This document shows positions 50,330 through 62,969 of a stretch of 64,000 bases of DNA, piece by piece. Under the pieces are notes generated by a model. It had not been told where the DNA came from, made no database searches, and was given only the letters and a program-made list of their open reading frames with translations. Every line of letters begins with the position of its first letter. The stretch's first letter is position 1. The position numbers and the translations under genes are program-made. Origin of the DNA: Marisa cornuarietis (taxonomy: Eukaryota > Mollusca > Gastropoda > Architaenioglossa > Ampullariidae); the NCBI GenBank assembly GCA_004794655.1, contig SMMW01000001.1, positions 17,734,501 through 17,798,500 of the forward strand, written 5' to 3'.

Positions 50330-53300
50330 TCAGAGAAGCGAGAAGTGCTGTCGTAGTTGCTTGAGCAGCTCCTGCGAGTCCTTGTGGTCTCGGTACGTCT
50401 CCACAGCTCGGCGGGCTGAAAGGTAGCTGCTCTGCAAGTCTCCCAGCTGTAAACAGAACAGGGTGGCAATGAACGTCACTTTGATTTTATTTTACCGTCC
50501 GTCGCGGGGGAAGGGGGGCGGGGGCGTGTATGCCATCGAACAGTCCGATCATCATCTTTCACATTAAATAATGAAAAAATGTAGGGGCTTATGTGCGCAT
50601 TGCGTAGTCTTCTATAATCAAGGTGAAAACTCATTGAAGCGTTATATACCGCATTCAATGATCAAACGCATCAAAAAAAAAGCTGCAAATAATAAAACTA
50701 CATTCAGTGCCAGCAATAATAATAATGACGATTACTTACAGAGCGCCGCTCCCTAGTGACTCACAGCGCTTTACAAAAAAATAGCACACACTATGATTAT
50801 AAAAAAAAACTACAGCTAAGCTGGACCGAAATTTGATTCCACACCACCACCTCATCCTGATCAGGTGAGGCGACAAAAAAATGTTGTTTAACGGCGGGGG
50901 AAACAGCATCAGCCCAAACCGCCCATTGGAGCTGCATGCGCCGAGCACGGAAGCACGCACGCGCAGTTAATATGCGTGCGCCCGTCAATAAGCAGCAGAC
51001 ACGAGAGAGCCAAACGAAAAGCCTGAAGATGCACGTGCCGAGTGCAAAACTGCGCGACACGATCGGTTCCTTCCTCTTCGTTACCTTATGTTCATGAAAA
51101 CGAAATTTCCGCCTATCGCAGCTGCTCTCAGCAAGCTGTCCGATAACACGCCCAGTCTTCAAAGAGCACTCTGCAACTATCATTACTTCATTTAAACTTG
51201 CTCAGATCAACTGTTAATCAGTTAATCAGTCATTCCACACTCTTCCACGTCCATACCTCCATGATATATTTCATTGCTCCAGACATTTTAATTTACATCA
51301 AAATTTTAATAGGGCACACAGTTATGAGCTACGGCCTAATGGGTCTCCCTCAAACCGGAGGTGTGTCAAGGACTCCAAGAAGGTTACTGGCTGTGTTATC
51401 TACTCCGGTATTTGCCTACAAGCTTCGCATCTTGCTTTATAGAAGGATTTTAAATTCGTCATGAGGGCGCCCTTACTCGTCCGATTCGATCGTGCCTTCA
51501 GATGAGTCCCGTGACGAAACTCCAACACATCTTAAAAGCTTGGCCTTCCCGTCAAACAAATTTTACTCTGGTGCCAAATGCGCTTTTCTAAAACAAAATT
51601 CTTTTCAGCTGTAATTTCTGTTCGTCCACAGCGGTTTACAAAGCCACATCTGGAAATAAGCGCGTCGTCGGACAGCTAGGGAGCTACCGGCGTGTGGTGG
51701 TACAGGTTAAAATCACTTACACGCCATTTGTAGCCAACAGACACCACGGGCTGCCATAGAGTTCCAGACTGGAAAGACTGGCAATTTCAAAATATCAGTT
51801 TGCGACGGTCCTGGCTGGCAGATGTCTTCCCCGATTTGGCTCTTATGTCTTTGCTTTCTCGAACCCATTCCCATTTCGTCTTTTCTTATCTGGGCTTACA
51901 GGGGCCACCGACCGCATTTCGGATTCGCTCACGTGGCGTACACTAATTAAATTACCACGAGCTTAGCGCCAGGCTGTACACATTTAATATTACACAAATC
52001 ACGTGGAAAATAACAAAAACGTCTGGCATCATGCCAGTCGCAATCTGAATAATCTCTTAATAATCAGCCCTTTACCGCAAAAATATGGACACCCCCCCCC
52101 CCTGCCCCTGCCGTTGTGTACTAAATGTCAAATCTGATGATGTTTGTGGACGACAGCTTGTGGGCAATGGTCCACTGAGCCCTCGCTACAAGACGCATAT
52201 AGGAGCTCAAGCCAGCACCGTCACAGTGGGTCGGGGTGAAGGCAGAATAGGGTGTAGCCTACCACCCTGCTACTTACTTTTCCTTCCGCAGTCACTAAGC
52301 TTGGTCCTCTACCTACTCGTATCAACCAAGTGTGATACATTTACATGCCTTTATAATATTTGCGTAGCCCGAGCTACGAGGGTTTTAAGACACGTGTGGT
52401 CTCTCTGTCTTGCTCTCTCACGATTTGCTGGCCAATGAACTTCCACAAGATCAAACGGCAAGACAAAACAGCCACAACACCAGCGTCCGCACTCGTAACT
52501 ACCCTGATTCGCCATCTGATGAATTGTTAATGCACCCTGGCCACCGGGGGTTTAGATTGAACAATGGCACGCGATCGTGGCGTGAGCAGTTGTTGGTCTG
52601 TTAACGTTAATAACAAGTTCCACCATTCACCGCACTCCGCTTCATCTCTCCACTTCCCGCCCTCGCTACCGCACCTCATGACGTGTAGATGCCAGGCCTG
52701 GTCAAGACAAATTCGATGCAACGTTATCGACGGACGACGACACCGAAAAAGTCGCTAACGACGAGTTACCACGACTGTCACGACGCGTGGCTGCTCGTGC
52801 AGTAAACGCGCTACAGGAGGCCTGCGAGCGGCAGGTGGCGCTGTAAGGGGAGGGCTGATTTGTCAACGTGGCCGACTGGCGTCGCCGACAAGGGAGTCCT
52901 TGAACCCATGAAAGACCATGACTGCACCTACCGTTAACACCTGTCAACGTTTGTTTACCTTTCCGAGCTTCGCGATGGGGGGCAAAGCGACGGATCGTTA
53001 AGCTAACCCTGATGACGTCACAACCATTTCGTTTCCATGACAAGATCTCTCCTTTGGACGCGGGAACTGGTGTCTCCTCGGCTCCATTGCCAACATGTGG
53101 CTCGCGCGACCTAGAGTAGTCCACGACATTAATTCATGTTGGCGTACGTGGTGCGTGTCCAAAGCAAATAGCACGCAACTCTGTCCACCACATTCAGCGC
53201 TGTATATCTTTTCCACCAAGCGGAGTAAGGCTTTAAACAACGACATTTATCAACTGACAATGTCGGTACCAGTCCCATCAACAAGGAATTTAAGGTAGTG

Positions 53301-55844
53301 GATGGCTGGCGGTATACCGCTGGGAGACGGGGTGTTCAATGGCAGAGCATGTTCAGTATTTGATATTTTCACACACGTGACTTGGGTAAGAAATTGTAGT
53401 CTGTTAAAAGATCATTCCAACCACTAAGGCAGTGAGACTCGGCCGTGAGAGAGAGAGAGAATAACATGTGGGGTGCATGAGCAGGGCAGTGTCAGCACTG
53501 ACACGCAGTCTGACATTTTCTCTGCAGAATCCCCGGGAGACTATGCCGTCTCACTACGTGGAGCGAACGTACAGACACCAGACGGCGGAAGGACAGGAAC
53601 CGTATATGATTACTAACCGCCATGTGTTGTGACTCAGATAACTGGCAGCATCAAACAGTGTCAACAGTGTGCATAAGTTCTACTTTGAGGCGTGTAAACC
53701 CCACTTTCAGGTGTATAAATCTCACCTTGAGACACTAGTTTTGAAAGTCCCCACCACATATTTTGGGTGCTCAGTGCGTTCCTCCTCCTAGATACACATC
53801 TTCACGATCCATTCCTTTGGTTTTTGTTTCCTGCCTCCTCTCAATACGGCACCTGAGGCTCCATTAGTACCTCAATTAAAAGGTTAGCTGCTGAGCCGAG
53901 CGGTGCACTGGAAGGGAAGGGGAGAGAAGAGGACAGGAAATCAAAGAAATCAAAGGCCACCAGAAGCGAAATACTGCCCACCAGCCGAGTACCTATCAAC
54001 AGGAGGCAAAACTACCCCCATAGGTTGGTGCCTTAACATGAATCATTTAAGCACGAACAGGTGCTGACCTAGAGGTCTCCAGTCTTCAGTCTGGTCCATA
54101 ACTACGGTTCCCCCCACCCCTAGATTGTAAGGAGACAGCTATCGAAGAGAGGCAGCCAGACGCGTCCGGGGCATAACCACAGAGCCCCCGAGGCAAAGGA
54201 TGTGGGAATGAGCGAAGGGCAGTTTATCAGTGCCATGAACACCATCGTGTGAAACCATGCATTCGTGTCTGCTACAGCGCCAACAACGCCCTGCAGTCAA
54301 GTGTTGCCCGCCATACATAGCTACACACGACTCCGCCACACAAAATACAAATACCACATCTATTCTGCGCGCGCGCGCGGGTGAAAGTGAGAGAGAAAAA
54401 GAAGAAGACGTGGCATTTGTATTTTGCTTCATAGATAAGAAAGAGAGAAGTGAAGAATACAAACCTTCCCCCCTCTTCACGAGTGGCTACAAGTCGACCA
54501 TTCCATATTTTATAAAACTGAAACAATAGCTGAAGGCAAGTCCAACTGCCAGTTATACTACTACATTCATTCACTTCGCCCTCTTTCCTTTGTTTTATTT
54601 TCTCCTCTCTCTGTTCTTCTCTCTCACTCACCCCGCCCCTTCCTGACCTGCAGTCGTCAGTGTCCTCCTTACGAGGAGACGTGACTCAACGTTACGCCAG
54701 GGACGATTACTCCCCGAAGCCTCTCTCATCCATTAACCCATAAAACGAGTGTTAACTTTTGACTTCACTTGGAAAGAAACCAAACATACAGAGAGATACA
54801 CCAGAGGTGAGGAGGAAGGAATTTGGGTTCTACGCCGAGCCAGCAACTAAAGCTGTATCAGCCCTGTAAACAGATGCCACGTGCACAGAAATAACAGCGT
54901 GCCCGAGACGAGATTTGAAGCCAGGGCAGTCAGTCCTCACAGTATTGGTGACAGGCGCTACCCGTTGCACCAGGGGACCGCCCATATGCCGGAGGGAGTG
55001 GTATAGCTCAGGTGTAGCATGGATGCGGCACTAAAGTTTCTTTTGTTCTTGTTTGCAACAAAAGCTAGCTTCTCATTAAATTTGCAGCATTTTTGTGGCA
55101 TGGAGCTGAATGATGGTCTTCTGGCAAGAGGATGATGGAAATGGCAGAAGCATTGTATTAATTTTAATGCCACATCTTTCACAAATGCATGCGCTGTAGT
55201 CAAACACGGTCAGCTGTGACTTGCGACAACAACAATGGCACCTGTAAATGAGGCCGATAAATAACAAAATTATGATGACAGTGCGTCGCACGCACTTACA
55301 GAGCGCGGAGCACACAGATCAAAATTTCACTGTCAGAAAAAAATGTGTTTCTCAATCGGTCGCTCCCCTCTTTCACAATTTCAAAATCAGTCGCTCACTC
55401 GCTCATTAAAGACCCCTATCCCACTCTCTGTGTGTGCTCGCCCCAGAACGATTCCAAGTAGGACTCAAAACGACGAAGGGAGTGGAAAGAGATATATAGT
55501 TATACTGCTACAAGTGCAGCTGCATCGATGGTGTGGACATCTGTCAAAGTCATTATACAGCATGGTAAAACCCCGAAAACAAAATCCAGTTATAAACATC
55601 AATTATAATCTTAAAAAAACAAACAACAACTTCAAGGCCGTTGGCCAGCAAAACAAAACTACGCAATTAAGACCAATCTGAGAGGCGGAGTGAAGAGAGC
55701 AAAAAATATGTGATACATAACTAATTGAAAATGCATAACTAAATGAAAATCTAAAAATACCTGATCCGCCAGAGCGGCGAAGTTGTAATGTGGCTCATAC
55801 ATGTGTGGCGCCAATACAAAAGCTGCTTGAAAGAAAGCGCGAGC
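50330..55844 (-). CDS. TTC8: Tetratricopeptide repeat protein 8 (BBS8), last two coding exons
   Basis: Minus-strand exons 55844-55761 (28 codons) and 50446-50330 (38 codons plus TGA) join at phase 0 between CAG and CTG. The first encodes ARAFFQAAFVLAP and MYEPHYNFAALADQ, part of a TPR. The second encodes LGDLQSSYLSARRAV and ends LLKQLRQHFSLL, matching the human C-terminus (LIKQLRQHFAML) almost residue for residue. TTC8 is a TPR subunit of the BBSome, which carries membrane proteins in cilia. Acceptors are TTTATTTTCAG and CTGTTTACAG. About 66 of an expected 500 residues are present. I looked for the preceding TPR exons in 55845-64000 on the minus strand and recognised none, so the gene must continue past the right edge. 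The upstream acceptor is preceded by a TG repeat. Confidence 0.92.
50695..50960 (+). mobile_element. Repeat with an AAT head and AGCGCTTTACA motif (family C)
   Basis: AATAATAATAAT is followed by CTTACAGAGCGCCG, CACAGCGCTTTACA and a tail region with TGTTGTTTAACG. It resembles 22683-22990 in the first 60 bases. It lies in the TTC8 last intron. Confidence 0.45.
54868..54984 (-). mobile_element. tRNA-derived SINE (family B)
   Basis: On the minus strand: GGCGGTCCCCTGGTGCAACG (A-box-like), GCGCCTGTCACCAAT, CTTCAAATCTCGTCTCGGGC and then GTGGCATCTGTTTAC, which also follows the head at 17430-17461. It lies in the TTC8 last intron. Confidence 0.65.
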
Positions 55845-55854
55845 CTGAAAATAA

Positions 55855-55875
55855 ACACACACACACACACACAGT
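55855..55875. repeat. CA/TG microsatellite next to the TTC8 acceptor
   Basis: About ten CA units on the plus strand, which are TG units in the TTC8 transcript. They end ten or so bases before the splice acceptor TTTATTTTCAG of exon 55844-55761. Confidence 0.9.
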
Positions 55876-58196
55876 GTCAGTACAAGTCCCATTCATCTTT
55901 TGTGAGAGGATTGATATAGTAATAGTATACATAATGAAGAAATTAAAAAATCACACGTCAATCAGGTTACCTAATTAAATCCAGTATATGACAACATATG
56001 TTTCAGAAAACAACGACAAAATGCACCCCCTCGTAAATGCACCCACTGTTTGTGGTGCTGGGTAATACTTCGAATCCCAGCATCTACTACTGTTTCTAAA
56101 CAGTATGCAGGCAGAAGGGAAGGGTGGGAAGAAGAAAAAAAAAGATTAAGGAGAAAACCGTGTGCGTGGTGAATATGCGGGTCTCATAATTATGGATGAA
56201 ACGATCTCCGTGTAGCCAAGCCATCTGCAATAGGAGAGGCAAACTGAATGTAAGCCATCACGGACGTGCTGCGTAAAACAAGGGATGGGATTACGAAGGA
56301 AAACGGTACTGCTGCAGGTCTGTCTATAGAGAACAAGAATTTCCGGAAGGAAGGGTTAATTTGCAAGCAGTAGGCGCAGTGAGTAGGTCGATTTAGCGGA
56401 TGGAAGGGTTGGAGGAAAGAGAGAGAGGGTGAGAGGAAAAGCTTACGCAGAAGACCGCAAGATGTTCTAACTACTGTGCTTGACACGTGCAGCGCGCCAC
56501 GCATACTGCGCGATATGCATGGAAGTTGTGGGGCGGCTGGGAACAGGAAGACCCTACATAAAAGCAGCAGGGATGGACTCTATTCCAAATATTCCATGAC
56601 GTAAGACGCCCTTCGGGGGTTGGGGGTGTATGTGTAAACTTATCTCCAGTATTCTGCTATGTTTTCTTAAAAAGAGTGTCCGTGCGTAAATGAAACGGAA
56701 CGTTTGCCCTCATTTTTGAGGCGCCCACAAGGTACAGGGATAGGTAAACCGCTCAGGCTGAATGAAACTGCATCAAGGAGAATGGCTCGGTATTTCAAGC
56801 CTAGCGACTGGTGAAGCCAGTTCCTTGCAGGCCGTTTGTCAAGCTGCGTCAGGAGATGGGTGTGCGAGAGAGAGTGAGTCGCAAACAAAAGCCACATGCC
56901 TAGATAGGGCTTGCAATAGATGGCGGTGTCACACACCTACAGACGAAGACATTCTCATGGTCGTCCGCTTTCACAGACATCAGGCCAGGGCTGATATTGA
57001 ACAGGACATGTTGGCGCAGGAACAAGGCCGTCGGTAAATAGATACCCAGGCCTTGGGTCCATCAAGTAACTATCTTATGAGCTCGGAGACGTCTCGGTGT
57101 GACACCAAGCTGTGTTGGGTCCGGTCATACTGCTGCCAGCACACTCGCTTGTTCTGCAGCAGCAGCACATCTACGCCAGCTTTATCACCGTAACCACCAG
57201 TTTAGCGCAACGGTGGTAAAGCTGAGAATCTCATCAACATAAGCGCACCTCTCCCTCTCCTCCCCATCGTATTTACCCGACCCTGTGTAAGCCTGGTAGA
57301 AAATTGCCAGAACATGACCCCCCCCCAACCTCCACTTTTGTTTGAGACCTAGCTGACAGTGCGGATTTGTTACGATTAAAACAACGATACTGTTTCCTAT
57401 AAAATATTTATATTAACTACATTAATGACATTAACGAGAAACAGGAGAAGCTGCACAAAAGCGCAGAGCTCGCCCCCTCCCCTACCCTTACAGATGCTGA
57501 TGTGCGTACGAGGGCTGGCGAGGGCTGCGTCTTTGATGGTCAAGTGCTCTGCGTCTACACAACGAGCCCTGTACTCTAGTCTCTTCCTGTTGGGCTTCCT
57601 GCTTACTAGAGACAGAACTGTGTCGAGCACACAGACCAACCAGCCCCTGGGACAGAGCCTTGAAGAATGGCCGCTGTAATCAGCTCGCAGGAAGTCACTC
57701 CGGTGTGACACGCCAGGCGGAAACGAACATTATTAAGACGTTTATGCTACAGTTAATTAAAGTTGTGTTGTTCTTCATCCTTACGAGCAGATCTTGCATT
57801 CATTCAAGTATCTGCAACATGTGTTGGAGGTGGTCATGCTAATAATACTTAATAATTCCTGGTCCAGCAGGGACAGCATACCTCCGGTTTATAGTCATAA
57901 CCGACACCCTGCCGTTTCTCCCAGAAACAAGCACACTAGTTTATAGGCATATCAGTTCTGGGACCAGTATCCACGGTAATTCTCTTTTTTTCCTAAATAT
58001 TCAAACAAAGGGTGGTCTGGGATTTGATCTACCCATACAAAGCTACAACTGGAGTGTTTGGGGGATTCTTTTAATCAATTTAATGGGATGTCTCTATCAC
58101 TCACAACGAGCAATAAGAAGTGGATTCCTGGAGCACATCTCCACACTTTCTAGAAGACTCAAGGGACTCTCTTTCTCATTCTTTCACGCGCGTGCC

Positions 58197-58197
<1 letters not shown>

Positions 58198-58267
<70 letters not shown>
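58198..58267. repeat. CA microsatellite, about 70 bp
   Basis: Uninterrupted CA dinucleotides, followed by CTCTCG. Histidine/threonine open frames over it are artefacts of the repeat. Confidence 0.97.
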
Positions 58268-58270
<3 letters not shown>

Positions 58271-60252
58271 CGAAAGGCCACAGAAATAAAGAGAGCGGGA
58301 CTCAGCACAACTGAGTATGATCTGGTAAAGTAGAGAAACCGCTTAATGAAATCTCACAAAAAGGGGGACAAAAAGTGGATGAGTCGCCAGAAAAGCTTCC
58401 ATTTTCTTCAATTACGAAGTTTCCTTTTGTTCCATATTTTTATTAATTGCATAAAAAAATAAATGTCGGAGATTTTTCTGCTTACTACACACGTGGCCAG
58501 CGTCTCTAATCAAACACGAAACTCACCCCACACCCACAGCCTACGATGTTTTTATTATACTACTGCACTGTCAGGAACGTCCGCAAACGTCTATACCACA
58601 CAAACACTCACCCTCGCTTCATAACTACCGCCCCTCAGGTAGTCCCTAACACGCAGAAGTGATTCTGGGAGTTTTGTAAGCATTTACAGACAACCACCAA
58701 TAGCCTCGACGACAACAACAACCATCACTCGAGGAGGGTTTAGCTGGGGGTGGCGACGATGGTGTGGTAGCTAAGAACAGTTTGGGCAACAACAAACCAG
58801 GGTTTTCCTACACTCGTTAACACGGCTGCAGCACAATGCCTGTCAAGTAATCACACAAACACTTTATTGTTTTGCCCGCGGGCCTACACTCCAGCTGAAA
58901 GAATCTGTTACATGTCATCAATCATCGTAACGCCTAGAAACGTCGTCAGCGCCGAGACTGACATGGCGGTAAAGCCCTGGAGATGTGGTCTCCTACAGAC
59001 CTACACGGTCTCTCTACCTGCGGTTGCTTTTTGTTGCGGCGCTGGCGTTGCTAGGCGTTTGGTTCCAAGAACTGGTTTTGCGTTTGGGTACTTTACACAA
59101 TTATCACCAAAAACACAGAAGGAAAAAAAAAACAATAAAGAGACATTTTATCCACCGACATTTTTGAAACTCGACACATAGCGGCATTCTCGTGCAATGC
59201 TTTTAATTACAAACATCAGATTTGCCGACCACAAATGGTAAACCTAGACAAAATTCTATCACCAGCAGTAAATTTATTTTTATTTAAATATTTTTTCAAT
59301 ACTCTTCACCATTTATTTTACGAATAATATTTATCTAGAACGATCACTAAAGCAGCTGCTTGTGTAAAGTGTGTTCGTGTGTGTGTGTGTGTCTCTCTGA
59401 AACTGACCACGTCTGCCAAGCACGCATCTTCACGACGAAATATTCAATGCTGACGACACATCAACACATTCGATCTTGATACTGGCATACAAAACTGATG
59501 ATGCAGCTCTTCTCCTCCCGCTACCCCGACTCTGTCCCCGCCACGTACAACGACTCCCTTGTGATGCTTACAACAAGCTCGAAGCTTTGTGGGTGAAATC
59601 GATGGAAACGAGAAACTAAATCCGCTCAACTTCCGATCCCGTGTGCACAGAAGCACACACGCACCACGCTGGACCCTGGCAGCGAATGTCCCCCAGATTC
59701 CCCGACGGAAGCAGACGACATGAGGGAGAATCACTGTTTTGCTGGACGGTGGCTGGCGCACGGCCAAAACCTTACAGAAAGATGGAGAACATGGACAGTC
59801 ACGGGTGTAGAGCTGTCCACCGGGATGTGCTCCGGAACTGCCGGTGGCGCGAGTCCAGACTGATCATCCAAACTGCCGGGGTTCATTTGCAATAATTAAA
59901 CAGTCTATTTCTCTCTCTCTCACGCATGCACACAGTGGATGTGACATGCCTCACATTACATGCTCGCGCCACCTCAGACGACAAATGTCGTGTCACAGAT
60001 GACAACCTTCTTCTCCTCTACATGATGATTTCGTATTCGCCAGCCATAATATCCTTAAACAGTGAAACAAACAACTTAAAATTCTTTTTAAGGATCAGTC
60101 ATAGCAGATCAAGCATCAACCAAATACTCTTAACAATACGAGAGCCCGACAGATCTTATTTCAGGACCTGCTGCGCCAGGAAAACCATCAAATAATGACG
60201 CATAGAATGTAATATGAATTATTTTTAAGCCAATATGACATTAACTCGCCCT

Positions 60253-60254
<2 letters not shown>

Positions 60255-60313
<59 letters not shown>
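60255..60313. repeat. CA microsatellite, about 58 bp
   Basis: Uninterrupted CA dinucleotides, followed by a CT run. Confidence 0.97.
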
Positions 60314-60316
<3 letters not shown>

Positions 60317-62948
60317 CTCTCACAATAGACACCTTAAAATTTCAATTTCTGAGCATACTCTAAACATTCCAAAGTACTGACCACTGTACAGTGATCTGTG
60401 CAAAAAGCAATACACACCATCATCACCAGAGTCGATTTTGGAGTGGTCTTTAAATAACATATTTTAATTATTTCTACCGCTATATCATGAAAACCGTTCG
60501 AACCGTCCATTGCACTCGGCATATTAGAGACATTGAAATACCACCTTGATCCGAGAGGTCACCGCAACAACAGCAAGTCCCCCGACAACTGCCACTACGG
60601 CGTCCGGGTGCCGCTAGGCGTGACAAATACCCGTATGCACTCTCCTACGCAGCCGCGTCTGGCGTTCAGCTTACAGGGTTTGCCGCTCTGTTTCCTTTCC
60701 CGTGAGTGAAAAAGCTCAGGTCACACTCAGGTGAGGCTTCTTGCACAAAACAAAGTAAAAATAACTACGGTGTTCAGTTTCCCCCTATTGTCCATTTCTG
60801 CGGTAAATATTGTTCCCGCAGGTGACGACACACAGAAAGGGAGAAGGTATGAGACAGGGTGAGCGTGTTCTGGTAAGGAAGATAAAAATAAAAGAACACC
60901 TGTAACTTTACATTACATTGCAGCACGTTTATGTCCTCGGCCACCGCACGCCTCATAAGGATGCAATATAAACATCCCAATATTTCGTTATATTTCAATG
61001 CTCATAACCTCTCATGCAGTCTACCCACCCAAAACCTGCAAACTCTATAATCTGCTCTTTTATTCTTTTTTTCCCCAGTTGTGTCCAATATACACCCTCA
61101 CGGAAATGGCTTATTGAAGATTACGCCGCGGGGCAGGGAATCTTCCCGCAGATTGCAGACAATGCTGCTGTCCACATGATGCTTTCGACAACAAGTTCAA
61201 AGGTCACCAATGACTAATGTTATCTCTTCCAAAAGAAGGGAGTAGGGTAGGGGGTACAGTATGGCACATCAGCGTAAACAACTTTGTTTTCCGTTTTAAC
61301 AGCTGTCAAGAGGTGCACCAGATGTTGGCCTTGATATGGTTATGTCTCTCTCTCTCACATACGCACGCACAGGAAGGAACATATGTCGACGATTGCCTGA
61401 AAAGTCCGCTCTTTGCGAACCGCTTTATTTCGACGAAGTGCACATAACCTCTTTATTTCAATTCCATCTGTTCAAATGACCGGGTCTACAACGCGCACAG
61501 CATTGTCAACCTCTTCTCTCCTTCCCTCTCTTGTGTGTGTTTGTGGGGGGGGGGTATATGTCTGTCATTTACTGCGACACATATTGGTCAGAGTCCTGAC
61601 AGGCAGCCAACAAGTTTGCATCGACGCTTCTCTGGACAGGCAGACTGTCTCTAGCCAGCATTCTCTTTCACTTTTCCTTACCTTTTATCCACATCTCTGA
61701 AGTCTCTTTTTAAAAAAAAAGCAGACTTTCTCGCCTCGATGTGTGTCGATACGCTCACTCTACTGCCGCTACCCTGCAAGTGGTGAGTAATTAACGGAAG
61801 TGGCTGTCCGCTAGGAGGTGCTGCCAGATATTGTCGGTCCGGAGATGGGAGAAACAAGGGCTTCCTATCTCCTCCCAGTCTATTTATGGCCCTGCGAGAA
61901 CTGCCTTATACTGTAAGGGTACCCGAGGGCCCACCAGTAGGCCGTAGCAGTTAAAAATCCAATTAGCTGTTTGATTGACTGCATTGCGAGGGTCCAGGGG
62001 ACAAGGAGAATGCCATCACCAGCTTCATCACTCGCCAGCGGCAGGCCTCTCTGTGGAAAAAAAGGCAGGGTTCTGTTTCCTGGAGGCGGAAACGATGCCA
62101 GGGTTGACAAGGCCACCGACCGCAGGCACTAAGAACACTCCAACGTTCTGAAAGAAAAGACGCTTTCATGCCAACAGAGCATCCACTGCATGCTGTGCGC
62201 GCTTTCCGAGAAGGTGAGCACAGCTCACTGCACTGTGCACACCCGTGTAGCGTTCATGAAGTTAAACGACGAAGGAACTAGGAAGGGTGTGCACTCTTGT
62301 AAACCCCAACCAACCAACTGATCCCAAAAAAAACACAAACGCAAAACATATTATGACCCTGACCTCAGACAATCTAAAGTGACGGATCTGATATGTATCT
62401 GATATATACATACGTGAGTCATCGGGCGATGAAGAAGAGGCGAACCCGAAATACCATCAACTTGACCTTCACCAACAAAGTTGTTCACCGTCCATCGGCA
62501 AACCCTTTCAAACAATCATCTCCTCCAGTCAACAAATACAGACAACATCCACGTGGTATCTCCAGCATAGACCGAAATAGTCCATCTTCCCACAGCGCTC
62601 CCTGTCACATCACCGGCCCCAGGGAAGAGTGGGGTTTTGGGGGGAAGGTGCTTTTGCGCTGTCAGTTGCCAGGTGTATGCAAATTGTCACGACAGTTCAG
62701 TTCATGTGTATGGGACTAGACTATAATAGTAAATAAATACAAAACCCTTTGCTGTTCTGTGCAAAATAATTTAAATGGCGGGAGAGAAGCAGAACGCGAT
62801 GGCACAATATGCAGAGACAACACTGCAACACCTGAGGGGAGGGAGAATAAGAGAGAAAGAAGAGAGGAAACCTCCCTGTGACTACTCAAAGGGCGAAAGC
62901 TAACGAGAAGGGAAACTCGACAGATATCGACACGTCGGTTGATGCATA

Positions 62949-62969
62949 CACACACACACACACACACAC
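62949..62969. repeat. Short CA microsatellite
   Basis: About ten CA units followed by CTCTCTC. Confidence 0.9.

Larger units (their letters stand above)
50447..55760 (-). other. Last intron of TTC8 (5.3 kb)
   Basis: Donor GTATTT after 55761, acceptor CAG before 50446. It holds repeat copies at 50695-50960 and 54868-54984. Open frames such as 52702-53124 (minus) and 50797-51183 (minus) have no recognisable domain. Confidence 0.6.

Noticed and set aside
50797..51183. 128-codon open frame on the minus strand
   Set aside because: It largely overlaps the family C repeat at 50695-50960 and has no family signature.
52702..53124. 140-codon open frame on the minus strand in the TTC8 intron
   Set aside because: Low-complexity Arg/Ser composition, no domain, and no splice link to the TTC8 frame.
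53880..54110. Possible further SINE copy
   Set aside because: Some phrases resemble the family A SINE (for example TACCTAT), but I could not align it convincingly along its length.
56040..56100. TTCGAATCCC, resembling a tRNA T-arm
   Set aside because: The surrounding bases do not form a cloverleaf; only a short GCTGGG/CCCAGC hairpin is present.
58083..58314. His/Thr-repeat open frames
   Set aside because: They are translations of the CA microsatellite at 58198-58267.
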